Origin: Ophthalmolycus amberensis
Lineage: Eukaryota > Chordata > Actinopteri > Perciformes > Zoarcidae
Direction: 5' to 3'
Length of the DNA: 64,000 nucleotides
Assembly (NCBI GenBank): GCA_024529925.1
Contig: JAFEUB010001118.1
Location: 62,001 to 126,000, forward strand
The notes below the pieces were generated by a model. That model did not search any database. It was given only the letters and a program-made list of their open reading frames with translations, and was not told the DNA's origin. The position numbers were made by a program, and so were the translations under genes. Positions 37,901-52,900 of the stretch are shown here, piece by piece (position 1 is the stretch's first letter; every line of letters begins with the position of its first letter).

Positions 37901-40900
37901 GGCATCCTCCAGCTCCGGCACGGGATGCGGCTCGTGGCCTCCCAGTTGGCCACCTCGCTCACGCCTGTTCCCGGTCTGCCCAAGCTAGTGTCCTGCCTGC
38001 TGGCCTTCCCCTCCCTGACCCCCAGCCTGCCGTCCTACCTGGCCCGAGCAGACTTCCTCTGCTCCAGACCTTGCATGGACATTCTGCGCTGCCTGGCGAA
38101 GCTCCTGCCCCAGCAGCAGGACCCTGAGCACGTGGTCCCCCAGTCCTCCACACTGCTCCTGAACTCTCTGCTGTACGTGCAGTGTCACACCCTGTCCGCC
38201 GGAGAGTTCAGCCTCGAGTCACGCAGCCTCTTCCGACACATCTGTCAGGTCAGAGCTTCAGTTCACACCCGATAGAGATTGATCCCTGGGTTTAATGTTT
38301 GAGGGATTACAATTTTTGTCCGACTTTCCGAATGAAATGCTTGCTGTTGCTGACTCCTCAGGCTCTGGTGAACGAGTGGGACGAGCAGGAGAGACGAAAG
38401 AGAGAGCGAGAGCAGATGGAGGCCAGTCTGTACCGCAACCGCAGTCGACAGCACGGCTCAGGACTGACTGAGGACGAGCAGGAGGAGAGGGACTTCAGAC
38501 GCCAGTTCCCTCAGTTCAACCAGGTATTCGCATAGACTCTCTGCTCAGATCCTGCTGAAGCTTCAACAGACGGAGTTGCAGTGCGAAAATCAATCTTAAC
38601 ATTTAACCGAAATGTTTAATGCTCAGAAACAACTTGATTGATTTTGAGGATGAATGAAAAATGTCTGTCAGGTTTTATCATTAGATGGTGAGAGTTATTG
38701 TGACCTCTTGTTTTCCTGAACTGTGTTTTATTCAAAAACACTAAATTATTTTTAGGAAAGGGAAATGTAGGAGTAGGTGCGGCGCTGTCTGTAGTGCTGA
38801 AACAGTGAGTAGGAAATAGACAGACAGACACGGTCTTAGCCTGCTTGCTTTTTTTATTATTTAAATAGAACTTTTGGCCCTAATTCTATTTTCCCAATTG
38901 TAGAAATCCGCAGCATACTGTCTTTGTTTTTTTACAATTTAGGCTGATATTTATAGACTAGTAGACTATATAGACTATAGTCAGAACTGCGTATGTGAAA
39001 ACACTGCTATTATAGCAATTATGATCAAAGGTCATGAGATTTGGCACGGAGCAAGATGTCTTACATTAGACCAAAGTGTGACATCACGTGTAGGGGGTAC
39101 AATGAACAATGTGCAGTCATTGAGGGGTCTCTGTTCATACTTCATTAGGACTTCGCAGACATCGTGAATGAGCCAAGTCTAGAGGGCCCAGCGGACTTGG
39201 GTCTTAAGGAGGAGGAGGAGGACAAATTCCAGGAGGAGTCCAACGAGGGCAGCTTCCTGTCTCCGGTTGCCATGAACACAGTGGTCCAGGTTCATCAGCG
39301 CCTCTGCGTGGGATACGCCCAATCGCTGTGGTACCAGAGCACAATACCAGCCAATCACAGCAGAGAACACATCAAAGCCCTGGTCTCCTCCTATCAGATT
39401 GCTTCCCCTGTGATGTCGCGCTTCTATCATCTCATTGGTCAGTGTTTGCTGTCTTGTCATTATTCAGCAGGAACAAGTTTCCGTCATTTTCCAGCGGCAA
39501 AGCAGAAATGTGCTCTTGTGAGCGGAGTATAACTGGATCATGACACGTGCGTTTCCCCCTCAGATGCTGAACTGGACCAGCAGCTCACAGGCAGTGAACT
39601 GCTGGTCTCCGCCCTCCTCCAGAACACCGTGCAGGGCTCGGGGGGCCCCGATGGTCTGTCTGTCGCCTCAGAAGGACCTTATGACTTCTACCAGCAGCCC
39701 AACATGAGCGAGGCCCGCCTCTGTCTTCCTGTCCTGGAGCAGCTGAGTGTGGGCGTGAAGCAGAGACTAGACGACTGGCCAGAGCACCCAGCTCTCGTAC
39801 AGGTCGATAACCTTTTTTATTTTTTTTATTTTTATTTTTTATTTTTTACATCAAGGCTCGCGGTATGTTAGCACGAAGGGATTCAATGTCTTAACGCAAG
39901 CAATGATGGACGTGCTTTGGTTGTTCCCAGGATCAAACCTGTGACATTTTCCTCCTGTCAAACTTAAAGGCAGAATCAAATACCACACCAAGTTTTTAGA
40001 ATGGGTTAGGAGACTTGGGCCTGATGGTGTGTATTTAAACAGGAGAGGTAGTAATAAAACAACCTTTTCTTTTTTATTTTAGATATCCACATAAAGCAGG
40101 ACAGATGGTTCTTGGATATTGATTAAAAACAACTGTGGTATCTTGCATCTTTAATGGCTAAATTAGTTTACTTTGTTGTGTTTAGAGGTTACTGATGACA
40201 AGCTCAAATCAGTAACCATAACCCACAATGTCCATCTGGAATCGCAAAACTACATGATCTCTACACAGATTAGAAAATCAGTGCACAACATCCCATGTGA
40301 CCGGTCTGGTCCTGTGGCCTGTAGTCAACGTAGGTGATGTCCTGCTGTAGAAGTGGACTATCTGTCTTGCTATAATGTGCTATCTGTCTCTGTGTGTTGT
40401 TTTCCAGCTGACTGCGGTCGTGGAGAGGATCATGGCTTTCAGTCTGGCCAGCCCGCTGGCCAAGTTCCTCAATGGGCTGGAGATCCTGCTCAATAAAGCG
40501 CAGGTGAGCTCAGTTAGCAGGATTCCTCGTGTGCCGCTCCCTCCCTAGTGTTGACACGTTTAATTAACAAGAAAATAAATCGGTGACCATTTGTTGCTTG
40601 TCCGTTCTCTGCTTGTCCGATTGCGTGCAGCGTAATGTCTCAGGGAGACATCGATTATTGTTTCAATGTATGTTTTAAATCTCCTTTACTTTTGCCTTTA
40701 TGCTTTTAATGGTTTCATGTGAAGCACTCTTGAATTACCTTGTTGTTGAAATGTGCTATACAAATAAACTTGCCTTGCCTTGCCTTGCCTTGCTGTTCCT
40801 GTCAGGACTGGGAGAATAACGCCAGCCGCTCAGTCTCTCTGCGGAAGGAGCTGGAACCCGTCACCCAGCTCATTATCCAGTGGCGCAAACTGGAGCTCAA

Positions 40901-43900
40901 GTAAGACACAAAGGGCTTGAATGCAGCCAGCATCCTCTGTTACTGTTTGCCTTTAGATACTAGATGAGAGAGAGAGAGTAAAACTGGAACTGGAGTCCTC
41001 GATACAAGTATGTGAATGTGCCCTCTCCTTGTCTCTCTTGTGTGGTAGTTGCTGGTCGAGCAGTCTGGACAACGTAATGAAGCGGAACACTGAGAAATCA
41101 ACCAAACACTGGTTCTCCATCTACCAGCTAGTAGAGAGATATCTGGAAGAACATAGGACGGATGCTAATACAGGTACGTGCACAATGGCTCTGGGTGGGT
41201 GTTGATGTTTATTTATTTGAAGCGAAAAAGAAGCTGTGCTTTTTACCTGCTGGACAATCTCTATACCTCTGTAAGTGGAAACTAATAGAATATAAATAGC
41301 TCACTGCTATAACAAACAGTATGTTTCTACAGACACAAAATGAGCAAAAACAGGGACAAATATAAACCTCCTTGCACAGTCAAACGAGTGTATAACCCCA
41401 AAAAATGATTACATCATTGAAATGTTTTGTCTCCCCGCTACTGTCCTCTCCAGGTGAGGAGGTGGAGCGCCTCTCCCTGTCCTCTGTGTCCTCCACCCTC
41501 CAGGCCTTCATGGAGGGCTCCAGCCTGGGGGAGTTCCACACCCGCCTCGGCATGCTGATGGGCTTCCACTGCCACCTGCTGCTGATCCCCAACCAGCCGG
41601 GACAAGGTCAGCCTCCCCCACTCTATACAAGTCCATCTTGATTCAATGCTCACATACTCTGAAAGAGTTCTCCTTCACTGTTCTCCATACTGGCCGTGAA
41701 GTAATAATAGGCAGCCTTCTACCTGTGCTTCGCCGACATGACAAGCAACCGGCGAAAGGATGCAATGGGTGAGGGTCAGTGGTGAAGCGCCTCAAGATGC
41801 AAACATCTTATACAAACAGGCCTCCGCAGTGTCGGACATTTGCTTGTATAAAAGAACAGCAATTTGTCAAACCACACCTCGTTGATTGGAGTCCGACTAA
41901 ACTCAACAGCGCGATGGAAATTACCAGCTTTAGTCATTTCAAAAAAGCCAAATGAACCCGATAGATAAAGGTGAAAACATGGTCTCGTATCTGTTGCTTG
42001 TTTTGGCTGTGAGAGAGGCTGCACTATGGGGACGACCTGTTAACTCTTTCCTTGCCGTACAGAGTCATTGTCCAGCCTGTTGTGGAACCTGCACAAATAC
42101 TACAGCCAGTTCTCCGACTGCATCCAGACCAAGATCGGGAAGCTCCGACAGCCCATCGAGAAGGAGCTCAAGGTTCGTATCGGCATCCTTTGACCTCGCA
42201 TACCCGCCCTCTGAAACCTTGTGTCCATGCATGTTAGAGCAGCACAGTTTCATCCGTGATATCAATTGTTGTCTTCAGGACTTCGTCAAGATCTCCAAGT
42301 GGAACGACGTCAGTTTCTGGTCCATCAAACAGTCGGTGGATAGGACGCATCGGTAAATTATTATCACCACGATTGGTCTGTGCGATGCCGCTTGTTTGTT
42401 TGTTAGGACTTGCTTTGGCAGGACAGATGGCCGCCCTGCCCACCGACGTTGTTCTGCCTGCACTCCTTTTCTCTCAGGACTCTCTTCAAGTTTGTCAGGA
42501 AGTTTCAGGAGGCTCTGAATGGTGCGAGTGTTCCCTCTCTGGTGGAACAGGGAAGCAGCGCCAGCTTGGACAGCGTGGACGCCAACCCGGAGGAGACGCC
42601 CATCCATCGGGTTCATAAGGCGCTGAAGAGCAGCCTGCCTGGGAAGGGCCGAGATCTGCAGGTACAAGTGGTTTCGTTGTTATCCATTATTGTGAAGTCA
42701 TTTTTCCTTTAGTATGCCATCATCACATGCTCAAGCTATTGTCTTGTTGTTTATGGTGATGGATAATGAGTGAATAACCTCAGCTGAACTGGTCATTTCA
42801 GCTGGAGGGCCCAGAAGAAGGAGTCGATGCTTCATCTCTACAGGGGCGTCTGCCCGTTCTCTCCAGGAAGATGAAGAAACTGTGCGTCCAGCTGCTGAAG
42901 AAAAACCCAGTGCCCGAGCTGGCCGAAGACCTGGACTGCTTCACTGGTAAGAATCCCACTTTGTAAACGATAAATATCAAAGTCTAATGGACTTTATCAT
43001 CTATTTGACTCTAAATGGGACCATAATTTACTAAATGAACATCATGCTGTATTGAAGAAGACTTGACACTAGAGATTGAGACTCTAAACTCATGTTTACA
43101 ATGTTTATTAAGGTAATATATCAAGTGAGAAGTAGAGCCATTTTCTCATAGACTTCTATACAAGCACTACTATACTTCCTTTTGCAACCTGGTTGGCACA
43201 GACACAGCCACACACCTCTAGTGGGTCATAACTGATGATTGAGAGGGAATCTTTTTTGAGTCGATACTTACTTTTCTCTCTATTATACCTTTTAGGATGA
43301 TGCAAGGAAGATATTTGTTTGTTGTTTATTTGTGTGTGTTTTCAGGCATTTTTCATTACATCACAAAGCCGCTCAAAACGCAGTGCTCTTTTCTCCTTCT
43401 TTCCAGGCGAGGTCATCAGCAACCTGCAGGACCTGCAGAACCTCACCGTTGACGCTGTCGGCAGAGAAAGATAAGCAGAAGTCTGAGGTGAAGCACATCC
43501 TGCAGCAGAAGCAGAGAGCTCTGTCAGATCTGTTCAAGATGCTCAAAGAAATAGGTGAGTTTCCCCCCCCGCTGATTCAAACGTGTTGCATAGTAATTTA
43601 AGACTCGGAAAGTAAAAACATCTATTTGTATCATGGTCCCATTTAGGTCTGTCGTACCGTAAAGGCCTGACGTGGAACAGGACAGTCGACCCAGAGCAAA
43701 CCCTCTGTATGCAGCCGCTGGAGATGAGCACCGCTCTTTCTGCGGTCAGGAACCAGGAGCCGGCCGAGAGCATGTAAATACAGCTTGCTCATAGATGCAC
43801 TAACAGCTGGTTGTTTTGGTTTAAGCTAAAGTTAGCAAACTACTGACTTAGCTTGATGACTTTATATCCTTGCCTTGGTATAGTATGGCCATTATGGTTG

Positions 43901-46900
43901 TTAATGTAAGCTAAAGAGAAAATCCTATGAGTCTATAGGAGACTTTATTGAATTTATTTAATCCTTAATGTTACTGAGAAACCAGGCTTAGCTAAGTAGT
44001 GCACAACTCTAGATTGTGTATTCTGTGCTCTCTGAAAGACATTTTCTCTGCATCCTCGGTGTTGCAGGTTGTTTACAGAGTTGCTGACGGCGTGGGACGG
44101 ATGTCAGAAGTACTTCTACCGTTCATGGGCCAGGAGAAACGTCCTGCAGACATCTCTTCAGCAGGCTGCCAAGGTCAGATACTGATTGTCTGGTGGTCCA
44201 CAACATAACAACTCTAGTTGCATTCATCACTCTTACAGCTCTCTGTCTGAAAGTTATGACGTGAAGTGAGGAGAAAAACAAAATCTGCTTTTCTAAGTCT
44301 GATCTTAACTGTTTCTCTCCTGTGTCAATGATTTCAGAACAGGAGAATAAGTTTCTTTTTTGAGAGGGTCATTTTTCGAAGTGTTTGTTGTCGTAATACT
44401 CATTTCGGCCACAAGAGGCATGGTACACACCCTTCGGTTCCCCTTCAGTTAAACACTGTCAGCGCTATCAACACTTTTGCCATAGTCTGCACTGTGCACG
44501 CTGTTAACACTGCGAGCCGCCTGCTCATCCGTCGCCATGTTGAGAGCCGTTGAGTGGCAATTGAAATTTTCCCAATCTCATACAAAGCACCCTTTAAGTC
44601 ATAAACACAGGAGAGAAAGCTGTTTAGGGTTAGACTTGGAAAATAAATCGACAGATTTCTTTTTTCTCACTCGTCTCTCGGGGTTTCCGTAGATAAACTT
44701 CTGCTGCAGTTCCTCAGTCTATGTTTGTGCATCCGCGTATATGTCGTCTCTGTAGTTTGAATTATGTGTGTGTGTGTGTTACTGTTTGGTTGTAGGAGCT
44801 GGGTCTGGGGAACATAGAGCGCTGCAGAGGATTCTCCTCTCACCTTTTCAGGCTGCTCCTCAAACAGAGGCAACGACTGGCCAAGCTCACTGAGCAGTGG
44901 GTCCATCTCAGGTCAGTCTGCCGCCACACGAATATGTTTACAAGACACCGTATGGAGCAAGGGTGTAGGTTTGGTTTCACAAGTGGTTGTATTACGATTG
45001 TGTGACAATATTTTACTACAAGGAGCTATGTCCTTTACGGTCTTATCCTTGATGTTAAACAGGCAAATGAAAACATCTGGATTTTGGAAGTTGGAGGTTG
45101 ATGTTTAATTAGTAATAAACCTGGGGGGACATGTGCCCTCATCCCTGGAGGAAATTGCACCTTTAGTATACAATAATAATATAAATGTTTCAGATGTATT
45201 TTTACCTGTCGTCGTACTGCTCTTAGGAGGCTAACAGACAGCGTCAAGGGCATCAAGGCCAACCTCCAGAGCCCCAGTGAGGACGCAGGCTGCGTCCTCC
45301 CGCCCCAGGCCTCTCTCCAGGCTTGGGTCAGCAGAGGCCAGGCGCTGGCTGCCCAGTGCTCCACCCTCCTGCAGCAGCTGGCCTGGCTGCTGCAGTGCTG
45401 CCCGGAGGACCTCCAGCAGAAGGAGGAGACCAGCAGCTGCAGGCAGCACACCCTGAGGTGTCCGTCCCCGCTGGCGGCGCAGCGCCAACCCCCCGGCTGC
45501 CTGATGCGGAGGGGAGACGCCGCCTGGTGCCAGCTAAACCAGCGCACGGATGCAATGTTGAAGCAGACTCAGAGCCTGAAGGCGGAGCTGGACAATGTGG
45601 CGCAGGAGAGCTCCGAGAGAGCGCTCCACACATGGTAAACCACCAAGGGTTTATCTGAAATCTGGCGCAGCGATAAGAAAAAAAGCGGCCCCAGTGACAC
45701 TGTCTGTTTCCACAGGAACCATTTTGTCACATGCTGTTCGGCCTTCGACCAGCTGGCAGCCGCAGCGGCTCAGATGCCCGGCATGGAGCAGCTCTTCACC
45801 CCGACCGTGTGCGTCGGCGGCGCAGACAGCCAGCCGGGCATCACCCAGAGCCTGCAGTATGTCAGAGGACAGGTGGAGGCGAGCATCATGGAGTTCACCA
45901 CCTGGAAGACCCAGCTGCTCTCCCTGGGACACCAGCACTCAGGTGAACGCAACGAGCCATATGCCATCATTCCTTTGGTTATTAATAACCCGGCATCTTG
46001 CTCACAGACATGACTAATTGCACTGTCCAGTAAGAAGAAACTCCATTTAGCACCATGATTCCACAGTTCCTCTGCTTATCTACCTCTCCTAACAGATCAG
46101 CAGTCTGCCTTCTGTTCCGAGTTCTCTGCTGAGCTGGAGGCGAACATCAACACGGTGCTGTGTGCTGTCCAGACGCTTGTGAAGAGGAGGGAGAACGAGC
46201 AGCAAAGACAGAGAGCGCAGCGTGGGGAGAGAGGTGAGACAGAAGCATTTCTGTGCAATGGTGAGGTCACGTACCAATCCTGGGACTGATGCCTACGACA
46301 TCTCTATATTATGAATAATATTATCACTCAATTGTGATATGATTTATATTTGGCTTGTATACATTTATATACAAGTTTATATGGTTGGTTCAATGTAAAG
46401 CTTCATTTAATGTGGAGTGACTGGTAGCTTAGCTCACTGCAGTTTCCAACTAGCTTACCCAGCATTGTTGACGACTCATTGTAAATGGAAAAGGTGAAAA
46501 AAGACGAAGTGTTCTTAATATGTATATTAGATTGTCATGTTTTAGATGTTTCAGGGGGTGCTGAGGAGGAGGAGGAGGAGAAGGAGGAAGAGCCCGTAGA
46601 GGACCTGCTGAAGCCCGGCCACCTGACTCGACTCCTGGAGGAGGAGCTGGCAGCCGAGGTGGAGGCTCTGTGTGTGGGAGATGTTAGCGGCGGGCTGGAG
46701 AGGCTGCTGAGCTGCCTGAGGACACACAGAGACTCCTGTCAGCCACCACAGCTCCAGGTACCAAGAACAGCTGCTCGCGAGACATCTAGAATACTTTACT
46801 GTCCAGCCGCATTTAAAGTGGACTTGCCTTTGATGAGCCAGTGACTATGGTTTGAATCAGTAATCCACACGGCTATGGTGCCTTTAAAGGGATTCAGCTA

Positions 46901-49900
46901 ATTAAAGCTCATATGCTGGTGAGCCAGGTAAAGTGATCCAGTTAGTTCTAACTTGTGTCTCCAGACACACCTACAGAATTGATTTGGTAATCCTCGATGA
47001 AGTCTTGAATAACAGTGCGCCCTTATTTTGAAATAGTGTGCCATCAACGTCTCTCCATGTGTGTGTCTAGGAGGTGAACCGAGCGTGCAGGATGCTGGTG
47101 CATCTGGAGCCTCTGCTGGGCATCTACACTGACGTGGTGCGTTACTACGTGGCCGTGTCACTGGGAGCCCACAGGAGCACAGGAAAACTGCTGTCTGTGC
47201 TGGCCAGCATCTTCACTGAGCTCGCCCAGAAGGTACGGACACGACAAACGTTACTCATTCTCATCCCGGAAAAAAGAAAGGGGAATTATTTCAGATATAT
47301 ATATTAGGGGTGTAACGGTTCACAAAATTCCACGGTTCGGGTTCGGTACGATACAGTGGAGCCACGGTTCGGTACGTTTCGGTACAGTAGAAAACTATAA
47401 ATGCCAGAGAAATGTACTTTATTTTAAAATATATTTATTCATTACAACTAACATCATGAAGTTATTCTTGACTTGAACAATGATGGAACTATACCTGAGT
47501 GACCCATCTTCTGGGGTGTCTTCTTAGCAACACATAAGCATAAAAAACAAAAACTGCTCCTTAATGTTATGTAGTATTGTTACTTACATCTTGCTTACAT
47601 CTTGTATTGTTACTTACATCTTGCAAAAGAGATCTTTAATCTCAATGGGACTACCTGGTTAAATAAAGGTTTTAAAAAAGAAAAAGAAAAATCTATTTTT
47701 TTTTTTTTTTTTTTTTTCAAACGTATTCGGTTCGTCATGCGTACCGAACCGTGAGCCTCGTACCGAACGGTTCAATACGAATACGCGTACCGTTACACCC
47801 CGTTATATATATATATATATATAATATAAAAATAAAAAATGCAATCTATCGCATGGTAAGAACTGGTGGGACAGGGTTCCTGGGTCTTTAGAACATTTCA
47901 CACAGAAGCGTGATGTAATCTAGTGGGAGAGAAGTGCAATCTATCAACTGCTGTGAATATTTTCAATACAGGTTTCCCACCCTTGATGTTTAACTTCAGT
48001 ACCCAGCTCTTCCTGCCAGTCTTCCCCCCAAAGGGATGTGGTGATGGGCTTTTGAAATGTTGTAAGATGTTGTGAAAGAAATGACACACGGCACCTTTTG
48101 GTGTCTGGTTTAAAAGCAGTATGGGGACGTTTCTGCTGTTGCAGTGAGACAGCAGTCACAATTGTAGAAAATGGAATTTATACAATTTGGAAGCTAAAAA
48201 CGTCTGCTGCAGTAGCTGGAAGGTGGTGTCTATTAAAGGCAGAAATCTCTGAGAAAGATGATACCCTGCTGATACCCCTGATGATACTCCAGACCTGGTC
48301 GAAATGCACCATCTTATAGATGTATATATAGAGGTGTCTCGATATATGTTATGGGTTTTAGATGATGAGGTTATTACCGTATATATATGTCTTTGGTGTA
48401 AACAAGTTGTAATAAAAAAGAAATGCTATTTTTTTTTTTTTTAAGGAATTAAGAAAGATTATCCTCAACTCAATTCAAAAACAATTTAAATGCATCTCCA
48501 ATTCCGTTTTTTCCCCCTCGATTGCCTCTCAGGGCTTCCGTACCGGCATTGTTGTATATGGGTGATGAAGTTCAACTGAAAGCAGTGACTAATTGTTTGT
48601 TGTGGCCCCCCTCCCCTCCACAGGGATTCTGCCTGCCTCAGGACCTGATGGCCGGTGGAGACGGAGAAGGTGCCACACAGTTCCACGACTATGAGGGCGG
48701 AGGAATAGGAGAGGGCGAGGGCGACAAAGACGTCAGTGACAAGATTGAGAATGAAGATCAGGTAATTTTACTTCTCAAAACTGATTCACTCAAGGTCTGC
48801 TTACTGGCTTTTTTTTTTTATGAGCTTCATTAGCTGAGTTTGTAATGAACGAAGCTGCTGAAGGCTGTGAGATGTGGTTTAATTAAAGCACTGGGAAAAG
48901 CGAGTAATTAGCTGAGAAAATGCTGAATGTATGAGAAGCCTATCAAATGTCTGGGGTGGATCATTTGACCAACATTTCTCATAAAGCTGTCCACGCGTTC
49001 TTCTTCTTCCAGGTGGAGGACACTTTACAGGAGGGTCAGGAAAAGGAAGAAGAGGAGGATAAAGGGAAGATCAAGGCGGAGGACAACGCCATCGAGATGT
49101 CAGAGGACTTTGATGGCAAAATGCAAGATGGGGATGAGAATGAAGCAGGTAACTTGTCCACTGACCTTATGGGGCCCACTCGTTTTTGGGGTTTGTTCCA
49201 CAAACAAGACTGTGAAAACCTAAAATGATTTGTAAATGAACGTGGAAACGTCTCCCAGAATCGCCGCTGAGAGTATTTAACTTTTTTTGAATGGTGCGCA
49301 GGGGAAGATGATGACTCGGCGAAAGAGGAGGAGGAGGAGCTGGATAAAAAGATGGGTGACTTGGGTGAAGGACAGACGGACACGCTGGATGAGAGAATGT
49401 GGGGGGATGATGACGAGGACAACGACGGGGAGGAAGGAAGTGACAAGGAGGAAGAGTCCGGCCAGGGCATGGACGAGGTACACAACGCACTATTTGAAAC
49501 ATTTGAATTTATAGAGCAGCAGTTTAAAAGGTGCCCGTCAAATATTTCTAGTTGCTGATTTTAAGTGAATCTTTATTTAAGCCAGATATTTTGTCAATGT
49601 GCCCTCATTTCCCTGTCAACACCGGATCGTTAGGGTGAATCAGAGCTGGTTGCTAATGACGACAACTTGGACGCCGCAGACCCCAGCAAAGACAAGAAAC
49701 ACCAGGACAAAGACGAACAGATGGACGTGGAGGAGAAGGAGAAAATCAATGAACAAGGCGATGAGGTAATGTTTTTATTAAGAAGTGAACACATTCACAG
49801 ATGCCCCCCTCCCCTCCCCCTTTGCACCCAATCGCTGAACTTCATCCAGAATTACTAACTGATATTTCCCACACACATCTCTTTATTTCCCAGCGGGAGT

Positions 49901-52900
49901 TTGATGAGGACGAAGTGGACCCCTACCACGGTCAGCAGGACAAGAGGCCGGAGCCCGAGGCCATGGATCTGCCCGAGGATCTCAACCTGGACCAGGAGGA
50001 TGAGGCTGGAGAAGAGGCGGAGGGGGAGGGCGAGGGGGAGGGAGAGGGTGAGCGCTGCACACAAGGCCGGGTGATACAGCAACACCGCTCTGCAATGTAT
50101 AACGTGCATATGACCACAGTTCTGTCTTTTACAGTTTTATATTGTGATATTCGTACTTTTTCCATGGTCTCATTTGTTTGTGGTAGTTACATGAACTCGG
50201 GTATCACAGTTAATACGTGGAGTCCCTTTAACACGAACTGTGAAACACGGAGGCCATGACACAGCGTTTGTTTTGGGCATTTGAATCCGATCAGTGAATG
50301 TTACAGTCTGGCTTTTTCCCCCCTCTTCAGAGGAGAATCCATTCGACATTGATGAGAAAGCCATGGCCCAGGACGAGAAGGAGGACGGACAGAAAGACGG
50401 AGGCGAGGAGGCGGAGGAGGGAGGAGAGAAGATGGAGGAGGACCAGGCGGACCAGCCAGGAGAGGAGAACGACCAGGAGCCCAAGACTGAAGAGGGAGAG
50501 AAGGACAAGGAGGAGGAGGAGGGAGGGGGAGAGAAAGCAGAGGGAGACGAGGAGTGTGCTGAGAAAGACGAAGAGGAGGAGAAAGGTCGGGAGGCAGGAA
50601 GAGATGAAAATCTGACTATTCCAAATGACAAAGGACCCAAACCAAAGGTGTGTGTCAAAGAACTGCTGTACCCTTTTGATGAACACAGAAGCTGTCCACA
50701 CACATGGTTTCGTTCTGTGTGTCACTTGTTGGGACTTTCTAATGCTTACAGGAGGAGGAGGAAGGAGCAGGCGAGGATGAGGAGCAGCCCGAGGCAGCCG
50801 AGAGGAAGGAGCACAACACAGACGGTCAGACCGGAGAGCAGAGCGTTCAGAGCGACACAGCTGTGGAGCTGGCAGGAGAGGCGTCGGAGAGAGACCAAGC
50901 CAAAGAGGTACGCTCCACCTCGGGGCGGGGCCTCAGGCCTGCAGGGGTTTCACCTCACACGGGGGGGGGCATGTTTGAGCCCTCTGGACTTGATATGAAG
51001 AAAATGTTATGACAATTTGTGACACTTAAGTTAAAATGTATGGCTATGGAAGAATTTCTCTCTGAAATATTTTGTCTACGACCAACGAAAGGAGACATGA
51101 CTGCAGGCCTCCTCAGTCATGATTACGATTGTCAGTTGAATGCGCTGTATTAAGTATCTCGCCTTTACCTTATGAACAGTAACCTCATACTCCATTTGGC
51201 TTTTTTAAGATGTGACCCATTGTCTACTCTTTGAAAATGTCCCCGTGTGGCTTTCTGGCGTTCTGTACGCTGCTGGCTCGTTGTCTGATCCTGCTGGATT
51301 ACAACAAAGATTCTAGAGCAATAAGCACTCAGCTGTGAAGTCCATCTGGCATTTCCGTTTTTTTCTGGTTTCTTAGGAGCATGGGAGCGGATCCGCCGAT
51401 GCCAGCCAATCGGAGGGCCACCAGTCGAAGCTGACGGCGAGGATGGCGTCTCAGACGCAGGCGCAGAGCAAGACTCAGGTACGAGAGAGGGACCTCCACT
51501 TCTACTGCCCTTTGTTCTTCAGTCCGTCCGTTTACGGTTCATTGACTGGCCGTTCCAGAGCTTCAAGAGAAAACCTGGCCAAGCAGACAACGAGCGGTCG
51601 ACGGGCGACTACAATGAGCGCGTCAACAAGCGCCTGCGTACAGTGGAGAGAAGCACGGATCGCCCCGAGGACGGCAAGCAGAGCGACGCCCAGCAGGAGT
51701 CAGACCTGTATGAACACATCAAACCGGGAGAGACGGCCTACGACGCCCAGACATACGGTCGGTGGTCAACATTTCACAGTTCTAGTAGACATCAGATCAC
51801 GTTTTTAAGTGGATGAATGAACGTCATTGTTTGCCGCTCCTTCCTTGCCGTTTCCAGATGTTGCCAGCGCGGACCAGCAGAAAGCAGCGGGACCTCACCA
51901 GGACCAGGACGATCAGAATGATGAGGATGTCGCCATGGAGACGGAGAAGCAGGAAGAGGACCTCCAGGCCGCTGAGGTCCAGGAGCTGAAGCCTGAGCAG
52001 CTGGACTCCACCAAGGCCTCCCAGAAAGGTGACACATTTGGACTTTGATTCTTTCGTGTTTTAGGAACTTGTTTTTGGTATGTTTATTGGTGAAACGTGC
52101 TCATCCCCTGACATCATCCACTACCTCCTCTTCTTCTTCTTCCCGTGCAGGTATAGACAGTGGGGAGATGGAGGTCCAGAGGCAGGGAGAGGAAGAGGAG
52201 GAGGAGAGGTGGAAGGACCGACAAAATACCAGAGAAGAAGAGCGAGCAGCCAGACGTGGCGAATCCACAATCCACACAGTTCCTGAGCTGCTGCTGGACA
52301 CCACGCAGGTAGAGAACTACTCTCTCTCTTTCTTCTCTTTACGTCTCTGTTTCACACAAACATTTGACCGTGGGCATCAGGGCTGTGTTGTAACAGTAAG
52401 CTAATCAAATAATGCTGACATTGCATTGAGTTGTGTTTGTGTTTGCAGAAAGCAGAGAGCGACCCGGAGGAGGTCAGGAGGCAGATGGAGCTGCAGCTGG
52501 AGGCCTGGCACAAACAGGCTCGGGGAACTCAGGAGGAGGTGAGGCCGAACAACTGACTCTTTTTATTAAACACGCGTACAAGTTCAACTTTGCCTGCAAA
52601 ATAACAATCGGTCCAAAAAGTGGTTAACATTACATCAGCCATGAATATCAACTACGGTATTTATCCAGGGGAATCTCACCGCTTTCATAAGCTGTGTTTC
52701 CGTTCACATATATTTTGAAGCATCACATTAGAAAGACTGAATGAAAGTTCAGCAATTGATGAACTTTCCTCAGATGTGAAAACATAATTATTACGCTCGC
52801 TTGAGTTGGTTTTTGCCTTGGTTGAAAAAGAGTTCATGTGCTAAATGGATTTTGGAAACGCCTTTGCCGAATAAATTCCGACGTAGCGAACAGTGAACTC

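Noticed and set aside
49036..50725. Minus-strand Ser/Pro/Phe-rich frames opposite the acidic region
   Set aside because: They are the complement of GAGGAGG-rich mdn1 exons and have no independent support.
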